From NCBI RefSeq assembly GCF_964199755.1, contig NC_133904.1, positions 1,922,001-1,986,000 of the forward strand: DNA of 64,000 nt, read 5' to 3'. The notes below the pieces were generated by a model that was not told where the DNA came from, did not search any database, and was given only the letters and a program-made list of their open reading frames with translations. Shown here in pieces: positions 41,001 to 51,057 of this stretch. The first letter of the stretch is position 1; each line of letters opens with the position of its first letter. This stretch comes from Larus michahellis. Lineage: Eukaryota > Chordata > Aves > Charadriiformes > Laridae. The position numbers and the translations under genes were made by a program.

Positions 41001-41711
41001 CAGCCAGCCTGAGATACAAAGATGAACCGTGGCTGTGGTTTCCTCCTTTCTCCTACAGACTCCACTGTCGTTTCCTGATGGCCAAGTTCCTCCGCGACCC
41101 ATGCTGCATGGATCACTGCTGCATTTGCATTTAAAAAATAAACATCTATTGCTTGAATCCTGCGCACTGTGTAACAGAACAAGCCGAGATTTATCCCACA
41201 GTTACATGTAACTGGATCATCTCTCTTCAAGACACTAATAGGTTCATTGTTTTCCAATATTGCGAGATGAGCATTTATCACACAAAAAGAAAAATACATT
41301 TGCATTGAGAGCGACTGATGGACAGTTGGATCTAAGACTGGAAAAACAATGGGAGAAAACAATTTAAGTGATTAAATATAAAACTGCTTTTTTGCTGCTC
41401 ACTTGACGAGCAGTTCTCTTATAACAGTAAGCGCTGATCTCCAAATGACTTGCACGAACCCAGCCAGTCCTCGTAACCCTCTTGGGGACAGCCCTATATT
41501 TCTGAAGCATCCCTCATGTGAGTGCAGAGATACGCTCTACTACTGGGGGGGGTGGAAAGCGGGACCACACACGCACAGTCATTACCGATCACACCCCAAC
41601 GATGTCCTAACGCCTCCCGCTGCCGGCGAGGAGGGCAGGCAAGTAACAAACGAGGAGGCATCCTAGGGGAACCACAGCATCTTCTGCAAAGACCACTGGT
41701 GGAACGATTTT
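29061..41711. other. PIAS1-SKOR1 intergenic region, first part
   Basis: No gene is supported here. The block is AT-rich up to about 37 kb and mixed beyond. Open frames are short (the longest, 194 codons at 40080-40664 on the plus strand, has no domain or conserved motif that I recognise). Homopolymers occur at 33227 (T17) and 36938 (A19). Two perfect POU octamers ATTTGCAT lie at 41123-41130 and 41298-41305. Unannotated non-coding RNA or enhancers cannot be excluded. Confidence 0.6.
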
Positions 41712-42124
41712 CATAGAATCATAGAATCACAGAATGGTTCAGGTCAGAAGGGACCTTAAAGATCATCAAGTTCCAACCCCCTGCCCTGGGCAGGGACACC
41801 TCCCACCAGCCCAGGTTGCTCCAAGCCCCGTCCAACCTGGCCTTGAACCCCTCCAGGGATGGGGCAGCCACAGCTTCTCTGGGCAACCTGGGCCAGGGGC
41901 TCACCACCCCCACAGTAAAGAATTTCTTCCTAATATCCAATTTAATCTCCCCTCCTTCCATTTCAAACTATTACCCCACATCATCTCATTACACTCCCTG
42001 ATCAAGAGTCCCTCCCTGTCCCTCCTGTAGGTCCCCTTTAGGTCCTGGAAGGCTGCTATAAGGTCTCCCCAGAGCCTTCTCTTCTCCAGGCTGAACAACC
42101 CCCAGTTTTGGAGGATCTCAAAGG
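41712..42124 (-). mobile_element. CR1 LINE 3' fragment with terminal octamer repeats
   Basis: Read on the minus strand it has the classic CR1 end in order: 'TTGTTCAGCCTGGAGAAGAG', 'GGAGACCTTATAGCAGCC', 'AGGAAGAAATTCTTTACTGT', 'CATCCCTGGAGGGGTTCAAG', 'AAGGTCCCTTCTGACC', then repeated ATTCTATG/ATTCTGTG octamers at about 41714-41736. The body is well preserved, so this is a fairly young copy; it is 5'-truncated as usual. No target-site duplication is expected for CR1. Confidence 0.93.
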
Positions 42125-42296
42125 GGTTTGCAGACACAGGGTGCCACCCAGGCAGGCAGGGTTCAGCACAGAGACCACTGCCACTCTGGGTGCCCACTCA
42201 GCAAGGTGGCTTCAGCTCCATTGCCCCTTTTCCCCACCACCTTCCCCAGTGAAAAAAAAAGTAATAATTAATGGTTAGCTGTGAGATCCATCCAGA

Positions 42297-42352
42297 AACA
42301 TAGACTCATAGAACTGTCTAGGTTGGAAAAGACCTTTAAGATAATCAAGTAT
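42297..42352 (-). mobile_element. short CR1 3' terminal fragment
   Basis: The minus strand reads 'TTAAAGGTCTTTTCC' and 'AACCTAGACAGTTCTATGAG', the last 50 or so bases of a CR1 copy ending in an octamer-like TTCTATG. It lies close to the longer copy at 41712-42124 in the same orientation but is a separate fragment. Confidence 0.7.
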
Positions 42353-44959
42353 CTACAAGTCTGTGAAGAAAGATACCATTTCTGCAAGAATCCCCCAAAG
42401 GAGACTCTTCCACCTGTGAGCGGGGACAAGAAGTTTGGATCTGATGGAGCTTTGCCATGGAAGGGACGGGTTTATTAGGACATAGTCCACAGTTTTGCCA
42501 TAGGTGAACCACTGAGAACTTTGGAAATTTCCAGCCTGGCACTGCTTTAAATGAAAAGCTTCATCTTGTTCTCCCGGGTCAGATATTCTGCATGCAGTTT
42601 ATAATTTGGACCACAGCTCTGGAAAACTTGATTAGAGCTGTGAAAACGGAATTTTTATTAGGGAGAACTGAGCTCTTGCCAAGGTTTATTTTTCAAGGGA
42701 GTAGGACCTAATCCTAGAAGTAGTTCCAGGGTTGTGCTATTCTGGATGCCCTTGCAATGGTTTATGGCAATTATGCAGCCAAACCTGGACCGACTGGTAA
42801 TGTTTGCTTTGGACAAGTTGCTACAGATGGCAAGGAACTGCAAATGTACTTCTCAACCTGGTGCAGGCATCACTGAAAATGCATTTTCTCCAAGTTGTTC
42901 TTTTTTTCCCCTCTCTCTCTTTTGTTTTTTTTTCTTCATTTTTACACAATTAATATGTTCACAAATCCGTATTACCTAAAAACAACGAAGCATTTAAAGG
43001 CACACAGAGACTAGAGTAACGTATCTGTGTTCAGACAGAAGACTGTTAGCTGTAATCAGCGGATAGGCAAATCTCCTTGCCAGCTTTCAGAGCTCAGATT
43101 TCTGCAAAATTGAATACGAAACCCCTCTTTAGGTGGATGCTTTTCAGGGAATAGCACATCAGCTTCCCCAAGGGAACCCACAAAGCTTATGGCGTGGAGT
43201 GACCCTCTGGAGGGAGCTTTACATCTATACAGCGAGCAGTAACCAGACTGAACTAAGCCATAAATCCAGGAATGCATGGGAAAAGAGCAAATTAAAACGT
43301 GCTATACTTGGCAGGTTCCTTTGCAAGCGTAGTACTTGTGAAAGGTGACATTAACAGCCCCAGCAGATGAAGGCTGCTCTTTCTTCCAGAGCTGGAGTAG
43401 CACAAGCAGGAGCAGCAAAGGCCTCCCAAAAAGGTGCTCCCGTCCTCTCCCAAAAGAGCTTTGCCTTGGGTGCGAGAGCTTCTGCGGCACCGCCTGCCCC
43501 CCTCCTCCTGCTCAGAGCACACCGGTGGCAATTCGGGACGGGTTTGGCATGAGGAACCCACCACCAAGACATGCTGGGGACGGGGGCAAGGTCACGGACC
43601 TCAAGACCCCCGTAGGGCACCTTGACTGGCAGCGAGCAGAGCGGGACCAGCGCTCCTGCAGCGCTGCGTGCAAGATCTGCACCATGCATCATGCCCGCTG
43701 CTCCCTTCCGAGGCTACCAATTAGCACTAATTTAATTGCAACACGAGAGAAGTGGCTCTGGGCAGTCAGACTGCCAGGGTGAGTCTCTTGGGGACCCATC
43801 ATCCCCTCCAACACACAACGGACTGGAAAATATCCCTTCTCCAGCACAGGCACTGGTGTCCCTCGCCTGCCCCCTTCTCGGTTAATCCGCCTGCACTGTG
43901 GCAACAGCAGCTTAATTTGTCCACAGAAAAATAGTGAGAATTAATTTGTTAGTGTCAAATTATACCTTTGGATGTGCACGTTCAGCTCTTACGGACTTCA
44001 ATGAAAGCCTGGCCTTCGCGCAGGCGGACGCGGGCCTTTCGTGTTTGTAGCGTGCTTTGAAGCTGGGCTGGTGTTAGGAGGTGTGAAATCCTCGGGAGAG
44101 GCAGGAGCTCGCCCCGCGCTGGCTCCGCCACGGTCAGGCAGCGAAGCGAAAACAACAGGCACGACGCGGGAAGTCAGATCCCACAACTTCATTAAGAGTC
44201 AGAAAGGAGATCAAAGGAAAGAATTTTCAGCTTTAAAAAAAAAAAAAAAAGAGAGAGAGAGAAAATATGTTTTAAGTTTCCAAGAAAACCACAGAGTTCA
44301 CTTTGTTACATGAAAATAAATAAGTGATTTTGTAAGCAAGGCAGAGCTACCCTGCCGTACACCCTTCTCTCATCCAGGCAGCGCAGAAAGTCTTGTTTGC
44401 ACCCAAACCTCCACCAATTTAATTAAACCCATACCTCCTTGCATGTGGACACTCCAGTTTGTTTACGTACGGCTCCTCGCTGGCCTGTTCACACTTGTCC
44501 CTCACATACTCAAACTAAACCCGAAGGACACCAGCCACACACTTCATTGCACAAATTAAACCAAACTGATTTACGCAAAACACTTAAGATGAAGGCAGGA
44601 GGAACCTCCAACCAGGCAAGGACTAGACACACACCTTGTCCCCAGCCCCTTGAGGCCAGCCAGATCCTGAAATAGCCGGGATTTTTCCCTAAGAAAGGGC
44701 CTTTTGCCTTTGCCAAGGTGAGGCCGAGGCAGCTTACGGTGGATTTTGGCTACAACTGCACGTTTCAGGGTCCACTTCAGCCACCTGGACAAACAGACAT
44801 CTGTAGTGCCAGACGGGCAGCACCCAAGGGACACTCTTGATTGAGAGCCAGTGTCACTCTCAATCATCCCCAAAGGTCACAGCAATGCTGATGACCGGGA
44901 AAAAGCAAATACGACACCCAGCTTTGGTCTGGGTGAGGAGGAGGAGGCTCCAGAGCGGT
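42353..44959. other. intergenic, no gene seen
   Basis: No supported coding sequence. Overlapping open frames in both strands at 43292-43900 come from a locally GC-rich patch and show no known domain. An A16 run followed by (GA)n lies at 44235-44262. Confidence 0.55.
44235..44262. repeat. A16 plus (GA)n microsatellite
   Basis: Sixteen A are followed by GA dinucleotides. The same arrangement, A14 then (GA)n, occurs in SKOR1 intron 7 at 51549-51572. No retroposon body was recognised upstream of either. Confidence 0.85.
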
Positions 44960-45990
44960 GCAGAACTGTTGGCCTCACCAACATCACCCCAGGAAGGTGA
45001 TGAAGCAAATCCTGCTGGAAAGCATTTCCAAGAGGCTCAGATGAAGGCGACTGGGAACAGCCAGCGCAGGTTCCCCAGGCACAAATCGTTCCTGGATGCC
45101 CTCCGTGATGAAAGGGCTGGCTCTGTGGATGAGGGGAAAGCAAGGGGGTTTATTTACCTTGACTTTAGCAAGGCCTTTGGCATGGCTTCCCACAGCATCC
45201 TCATTGCGAACTGCTGAGAACTAGATAAGCAGACCAGCAGGAAAACTGGCCAGACTGCCAGGCTCAAACGCTGTTTTCGGGGTACAAAGTCCGACTGGCA
45301 GCCGGTGAGCAGTGCCACCCCTCAGGATCAATATTGCCCTTATTAGCCACCTGGATGATGGGACAGAGCGTTGGCAGATGACACCAAACTGGGAGGAGGA
45401 GCTGGTGCTGGGGAGGACAGGAGTGCTGTTCAGGGAGACTGGGGCAGGCTGGAGAAAGGACATGGACCTTGTGAAGGCAAATGCCACATCCTGCCCCTGG
45501 GGTGGGATAAGCCCGCTTGCCAGCGCAAGGTGGGGGGTGACTGGACAGAGAGCAATATCACAGGAAGGGACCTGGGGGTCCTGATGGGCCGAGATGTTTG
45601 GGGGCCGGAGCGCACGATGTGTGGGGAGATGTGGAGGGAGCTGCGTTTGTCCAGCCTGGGGAGGAGAAGGCAAAGGGCAGGTCTCGCTGCTGTCTGCAAG
45701 TCCCAAACAGGACGGTGCAGAGAAGATGGAGCCAGGCACTTCTCAGAGGAGCACGACGAGAGGCAACGGGAAATGAGAAATTCTGAGTAAATGATAGGGA
45801 AAACTTCTTTTTATTTTATGAGGAGGGAGGTCAAGCACTGGAAGCGGAGGGAGATCATAGAGCTCCTCCAGATACCCAAGTCTCAGCTGAACACAGCCCT
45901 GAACAACCTGATGCGGGTGGTCCTGCTTTGAGCAGGGGTCGGACTGGAGCCCTCCACAGGTCCCTTCCAACCTGGATGTGACCTGTTGGT
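44960..45990 (+). mobile_element. CR1 LINE, reverse-transcriptase segment and 3' part, inactive
   Basis: Translated pieces in plus orientation follow the CR1 reverse transcriptase order: GLTNITPG near 44970, MKQILLE near 45000, YLDFSKAF (palm motif A) at 45155-45178, ADDTKLGG (motif C with the catalytic Asp pair) at 45374-45397, then the CR1 stretch ending 'GACCTGGGGGTCCTGATGGG' near 45590. Near 45950-45975 'CAGGTCCCTTCCAACCTGG' marks the 3' part; the terminal octamers are lacking or decayed. Frame changes and stops break the frame, so no intact protein is made. The left border is uncertain. Confidence 0.88.
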
Positions 45991-48900
45991 TTCCAGACCC
46001 ACTCTGGGCCTGGACGGTCATTGGAAAAGGGAAAGTGTTTTCCCTGTGTTTTCCCTCACCAGCCCGCAGTCTGGGATAATACTAAATATAGCGATAAAAC
46101 AGCATTGAAAGGGCACACTCAAAGTCAGATGAGTCTTACAAACACATCTTCCCTAACGGGCCATGCTAGGCCAAGACTAGACAACTCATTTTCTAAAAGA
46201 TTGTTCAGGCGATTATTTTTCCCCCCTGTCACCAACGGCAAACAGTCCCTTGAAATCAGAGGCATATAAAAAAAGTTAACACTTTTTAAGATACTTGCTG
46301 GTATGTTCTTTGTACTTAATGATGACTTTCCAAGCAAACGTGTCTTTTGATGATACAGTCGGTGGAACCTAAATAATCCTCAAGGAGGCACTTTTAACTC
46401 AAGTATTAGCTTTCCTGGTGTTCACCTGAGTGCAGCACTATTCCTCTGATACTATTCCATAAATCTGCTGAGAGCCTTATGCGCTTGCAGAAGAATGTCC
46501 TCACTTCAGGACAGAGCATCTTTACGTGTAACGGTACCGCTGGTCTAGTCCCCAGGATCAGGTCCGTGACCTCCAGTTCAGCCCAGGTTTCTCCCGACAC
46601 CAGGATTTCGTGGGAAGGCTGATTTTCCCGTCTCCCCCGGGCTGTCGGGGGGGGATCAGCAAACCTGCAAGGGACCCAGCAGCCTCTCGGGACTGCCGCC
46701 CATCCATGGCGCCGTGCCACCCAGCCCTGCGCGGATGGGGCTGACATCCACCCCTTGCTCATTTTCTTCCCCTCAAGTCCTCCAGCAGAATATTGTGCAA
46801 GCACGTTTTAACTCACCGACGGCCACCATCCCACATCGCAGCAGCAGTGCCCATCACCCCAAAGCCCACCCGACAGTAAACGCCTCTTTCCCCCCTTTGC
46901 TCTCCTGCCCCCAAAGCTGCTGCTTCAGGAGGGACTCCACAGCTTCTCCGCTGCAGGTCCGCCTCTCGCAGAGGCGATGGCCCAGCTCTGCCTGTGTCCC
47001 GTCCCCTGCCCCAGGCTCAAACTTGCTTTCCCAAGGGATAATTTTGTTAGTTTCCATGGAAGTTGTGCAGCACCTCAGTTCAAAACCAGACAAACTCCAG
47101 CGAGGAGCGCTGCGCAGAGAGGCACTGGGAACGCCATCTCCTGGCGTCCTCGGAATCCAGCCACGCTGCCGCCGGAAAGACAGCCCGCATCCGAGCTGAC
47201 CCCGCTCCACACAGGGTCAAGAGCAGAGGTTTGGGGCCTGAGAGACACCGATCGAGCGGGTCCCCACCACGCGTGCCATGGCAGCGCAGTCCCACACGGT
47301 CCCATGCATCCACACCTCCGTGCAAATACCCAGCCGAAACCTGGCAGCGATGAGTTGGGCGATTTGCATCGCTCTTACAGACCCACCAGAGAATGTCTAC
47401 CAGCCCCACATCCACCCACGCTCCAGGGCAACCCCCTTCCTGCGAGAAAAACGCCTGCAACTCAACCCCAACTTCAGTGCGATGGCTCAAAGCGCTTCTC
47501 CAAACGAAAAGCCAGGCTCCATCCAGGCGCTGCGATTTTAACGTGGGGGTCTCTGGTGTTTGCACCCCCGTTAAGAGGGGACCTGCTCTGCAAAGGGGAC
47601 TTTCAGCTCAGAGGCAGTGCGGCAGCAAAACCCAGAGCAGAGACACAGCTCCGTTCCTGGGAGCCATCACGTCTGCTTGCCTCCAAATAAACAGCCTTGT
47701 GTACAAGAGGAAAATAGCATATGGGGAGAAGCCTTGGCAAGGCTGGAGGTTTGGTGATCAGCTCCTTGGAGCTGCTCTGCCACTGGCCTGAAAGAACAAC
47801 TCCATCAGCTACAGCAAGCAGACCTTCTGCTTCCCCCAATTCAGAATTCATCGCAGGCTCAAATACAGACACTCCAGGCTTTTTCCTGCTTTAATTATTT
47901 AAAAATCCTAACTCCGGTTGTTTATTTTCAGGGTCTATTACTGCATTCAACTATTTTAAGACTGAAAAAAAAAAATCCAGAAGAAAAAATTTGAAGCCTT
48001 TCCCTCATTCTGCTGGTGAAGTTTAATTCACTCTAATTATTTCATATTACTTAGACTATAATAGTTTCATAATTTCTAGTATATTAAGCACTTAATACGT
48101 TGTGTCATTTGAAGTCACATATTAAATTCAGCAAAGTACATTTTAATGAGAGCTAAGTAGTGTGAAAATATTAATACAACATAATAGTTCATTTTTGCAC
48201 CCGTGTTGGTAAGCGCTGCCGCCACGCACGGTGTGCTGGGCAGGTGAGCTCGGCAGAGGCCGGACGGAGAGCTGCTGGGGAGAGCACGGCTCCGGCAGCC
48301 CGGCACGAGAGAAACGGGAGCTGGGAAGGCACCGTGCCCCAGAGCCCGGCTGCGGGCCCTGATGAGGGGCTGGGGTCAGGAGCGAGAGCCCCCCCGAGGT
48401 GCGGCAGTGCCAGCAAGCACAACACACGCCCCCCCCCATGCCAGCAGACAGGGTCAGACACCCAGAACAAGCTCCTCCGTGGTCCTCCCTGTGCCACCCC
48501 CAGCCCACAAGGTGCCAGTGACAACCCAGCTAGAGATGTGTGGAGAAGCATATAAGGAAGATGACTCAGCTGCTCCACCACAAGCTCCAAAGAGACCCAA
48601 GTATTTCATTCCTGCAAGCCTCTCGGCTTGCAGAGCTCAACTCTACCTTTTTATTCACCTCTTTGCTATCGTCTCCCTAGTCTACACATCCCTTCCATGT
48701 CCCAGCAAGGTGATCCCCCTTCCCATAGGTTTACCTGCATGAGAGGTGCCACCAGCAACCCCAGCACCTCTGCTCCCGCTCAGGGTTGCATACCGCAGAC
48801 AACTTCTGAAGCTCACGAGGATGCCCGTCCCCAGACAGGCCACAAGAACTTTGCCTGATGCTCTGAGAAACAAGAGCCCAAGAGAGTCAGGTGTGCTCCC

Positions 48901-49052
48901 ACCCCAAGGGTTTTGTAACCTTCAGCCCAGCCAGCTGTGTCCACTCTGGCTCACCCACAGGTGACAGAGGATGCTGCTCCTGCTCCAGCACAGCTGATCC
49001 CAGAGTCAGGCATTCTCTGTCCCCTCCCTGCCGAGGGGAAAAGCCATAGAAC
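45991..49052. other. intergenic, no gene seen
   Basis: Mixed composition. Plus-strand open frames of up to 237 codons (46977-47690) show no recognisable domain and overlap equally long frames on the other strand, so I treat them as chance. An AT-rich block at 47885-48200 stands out between GC-rich flanks and carries many TAAT/ATTA words. Confidence 0.55.
47885..48200. promoter_or_regulatory. AT-rich block with homeodomain-type cores, candidate enhancer
   Basis: About 300 bases are AT-rich (CTTTAATTATTT, CTCTAATTATTTC, ATTAAGCACTTAATACG, CATTTTAATGAG) while both flanks are GC-rich. Clustered ATTA cores are typical of conserved developmental elements, but also of any AT-rich DNA. Only cross-species conservation would decide. 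Confidence 0.3.
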
Positions 49053-49357
49053 CTTAGAATCATAGAATTGCCGGGGTTGGAAGGGACCTTTCCGATCACA
49101 GAGTCCAACCATTAACCCAACTCTGACAAAAACCATCACTAAACCATATCTCTAAGCACCACGTTCTGCCTGTTTTTTAAATCCCTCCAGGGATAATGCC
49201 TCCACCACTGCCCTGGGCAGCCGGTTCCAATGCTTAATAACCCTTGCAGTGTAAAATTTTTTCCTAATATCCATCCTAAACCTCCCCTGGGGCAACCTGG
49301 GGCTGTTTCCTCTCGTCCTATTGCCTCTTCCTTGGGAGAAGAGACCCACGCTGAACT
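49053..49357 (-). mobile_element. CR1 LINE 3' fragment
   Basis: On the minus strand: 'GAGGAAACAGCCCCAGGTTG', 'GATGGATATTAGGAAAAAAT', 'AACCGGCTGCCCAGGGCAG', 'TCCCTGGAGGGATTTAAAA', 'GGTTGGACTCTGTGATCGG', 'AAGGTCCCTTCCAACCCC', ending in ATTCTATGATTCTAAGG octamers at about 49055-49070. It is 5'-truncated and sits at the outer edge of the SKOR1 GC-rich domain. Confidence 0.92.
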
Positions 49358-50094
49358 GCTGAGGGGGATGATGCCTAATAAAAACCGCGGGGTTTGATCG
49401 GAGACTCCCGGGGGGATTTAGGCTGGGAGGCACCTCTGGAGGCCCCTGGCCTGCCCCCAGGGCTGCCCGTCGGCGAGGGGAGCTGCTGGGCAGACACGGG
49501 CCCCAAAACGCCGGCAGGATGCGGCCGTGCAGGAGCAGCCGGTCCCATCCCTTTGCCGAGCATCCCCGCCGGGTGCCGCCGGATCGGGCCCGGCAGCCGT
49601 TGTGGGGCGGCGGGGAGGGGGAGCACGGCGCATCGCGCCCGCTGGAGGAGCCGGGGGGGCGGTGGGGGGGGTGAAGAGGGGGCTGCAGCACCGTCTGCGC
49701 CCACGCGGTGGCGGCCCAGGCCGCGGAACCGCCGCTGCTCCGCTTAATGAGAGTCCCAGAAACTAATTACGACAGATCCGCGCTGCGGAACTCCCGGTAA
49801 AACGGCTCGCACCGCAGCAGCCCCGCGGGCATCGCCGGGATGGGCAACGCGTAGACCCCACCCGTCCCCCGAGCGCATCACGGCCCCGGGGTTCTCCCGG
49901 CCCCCGCGGCAAGGAGCATCCCGCCCTCCCCGGCCCCGGCAGCCCCGGTGATGCTGCAGGACCGCGGGGCGACATGTGACTCCCCCCGGTCCCTCCCGCC
50001 CCCGCAGCGCCCCAGGACCCCGGTCGCAAGGTGCATCCCCCCCTCCCCGGTCCCCCGCCCCGGTCCCAGCCCCACCGAGATGTCGTGCTAGGTT

Positions 50095-50222
50095 AATCCT
50101 GGGTTGAAACCAGGTATTTAGGGCTAATAGGTGTGCGAGCACCTCCACACCCGCTCTCAGAGCTCATTAATGTAATACTTTCATGTGTGAAACGAGCATA
50201 TAAATGGGCATTAATGAGCTCC
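50095..50222. promoter_or_regulatory. AT-rich element past the SKOR1 poly(A) site, with inverted repeat
   Basis: Just downstream of the SKOR1 transcript an AT-rich islet interrupts GC-rich DNA. It holds two perfect 13-bp arms in inverted orientation (50160-50172 and 50209-50221, 36-nt spacer), each made of GAGCTC overlapping CATTAATG, plus GTAATAC and CATATAAAT between them. The form suggests a conserved regulatory element; function is inference. Confidence 0.45.
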
Positions 50223-50399
50223 CGGCTGCGGCGCGGAGGAGGAGGGGGAAAGGGAAACTTCGCAGGGGAGCGGGCGGCCCCCCCCGGCTGCGGCACCCGG
50301 TGTCGGCCCGCCCCGGGCCCGGGGGGGCCGTGCGAGCCCCTCCCGCGGCGTGCCCGGGGTGGGGCCCCCGCAACCCGGGCCAGCCCCACGCACCAGGCG

Positions 50400-50959
50400 G
50401 CTTCTTAAAGTCGGTTTTTATTAAAGAACCAAAATCACGTACAGAGGGGTCTCTCCCCAGAGCGGGCGAGCGTTGTTCTGCCTCCGGAGTCGCGGACCGC
50501 CCGTTAAAGTGCCGTTACATCCATGAATTTACAATGGGATGGTGAGGGAGGAGGGGGCCCGAGGGAGGGGGCGGAGGGGGGGGGAATAAATATACATCAT
50601 AAATAAATAAAAATCCAACAAATACTGTACCAAGAGAATCACAGTACATTTATATCCATTGCACATAGCCACTTTTGTTTCCAGTCTGGACAAGGGATGA
50701 AGAAGCGGACACACAGGGAGGGATGGGAGAGGCGGAGCGGGGGGGCCCTAGGGGGCGCGGGGCGCAGGGGGGGGGCCCGGCTCCCCCTCCGGCCGGCCCG
50801 GGGCCGCTCCCCGCCGTATTGCCAGTCCGAGGAAAGACGGGCTCCGAGTCCTCTATGTACAAGTGTCTCCTCGTGGAAATGGCTTGTGTGGGCTCTGCCC
50901 GCATGGCTTCGGGGTCCGGGGTGGGGGGTGGGGGGGGTTCCGGGGGGCTGGGGGGGCGC
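50400..50959 (-). other. SKOR1: SKOR1 3' UTR (predicted)
   Basis: The region runs from the stop codon to the first AATAAA. Its distal half (about 50585-50690) changes from GC-rich to AT-rich and looks like a preserved UTR segment: on the mRNA strand it has TTTATTTATTTATG (AU-rich element words), GTACTGTG (a 7-mer that pairs with the seed of miR-101) at 50647-50640, and a 6-bp stem (TACTGT/ACAGTA, 50623-50646). Targeting is inference from the seed match only. Confidence 0.65.
50417..50422 (-). terminator. SKOR1: SKOR1 poly(A) signal AATAAA
   Basis: The minus strand reads CTTTAATAAAAACC, giving a canonical AATAAA about 540 nt after the stop codon. It is the first such hexamer in the 3' flank. 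Below about 50400 the minus strand becomes G/T-rich (GGTGCGTGGGG), as expected for a downstream cleavage element. The cleavage point would be near 50400. Confidence 0.75.
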
Positions 50960-51057
50960 TCACTGGGGCAGCAGCGGCGGCTTGAAGGAGCAGTTCCCCG
51001 TGCAGTGCCGCGGGGTCAACATTTTGCAGGAGAAGTGATGCAGCGCGTCGTGGGCCT
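50960..51057 (-). CDS. SKOR1: SKOR1 last coding exon (C-terminal tail and stop)
   Basis: The acceptor GCTTTGCAG precedes AG GCC CAC GAC; the exon reads EAHDALHHFSCKMLTPRHC, TGNCSFKPPLLPQ and stops at TGA (50962-50960). The conserved Cys/His tail is typical of SKOR proteins; it ends one Gln later than the mammalian PPLLP end that I remember. Confidence 0.96.

Noticed and set aside
46977-47690. 237-codon plus-strand frame in intergenic DNA
   Set aside because: No recognisable domain, an overlapping antisense frame of similar length, and no splice or promoter context.
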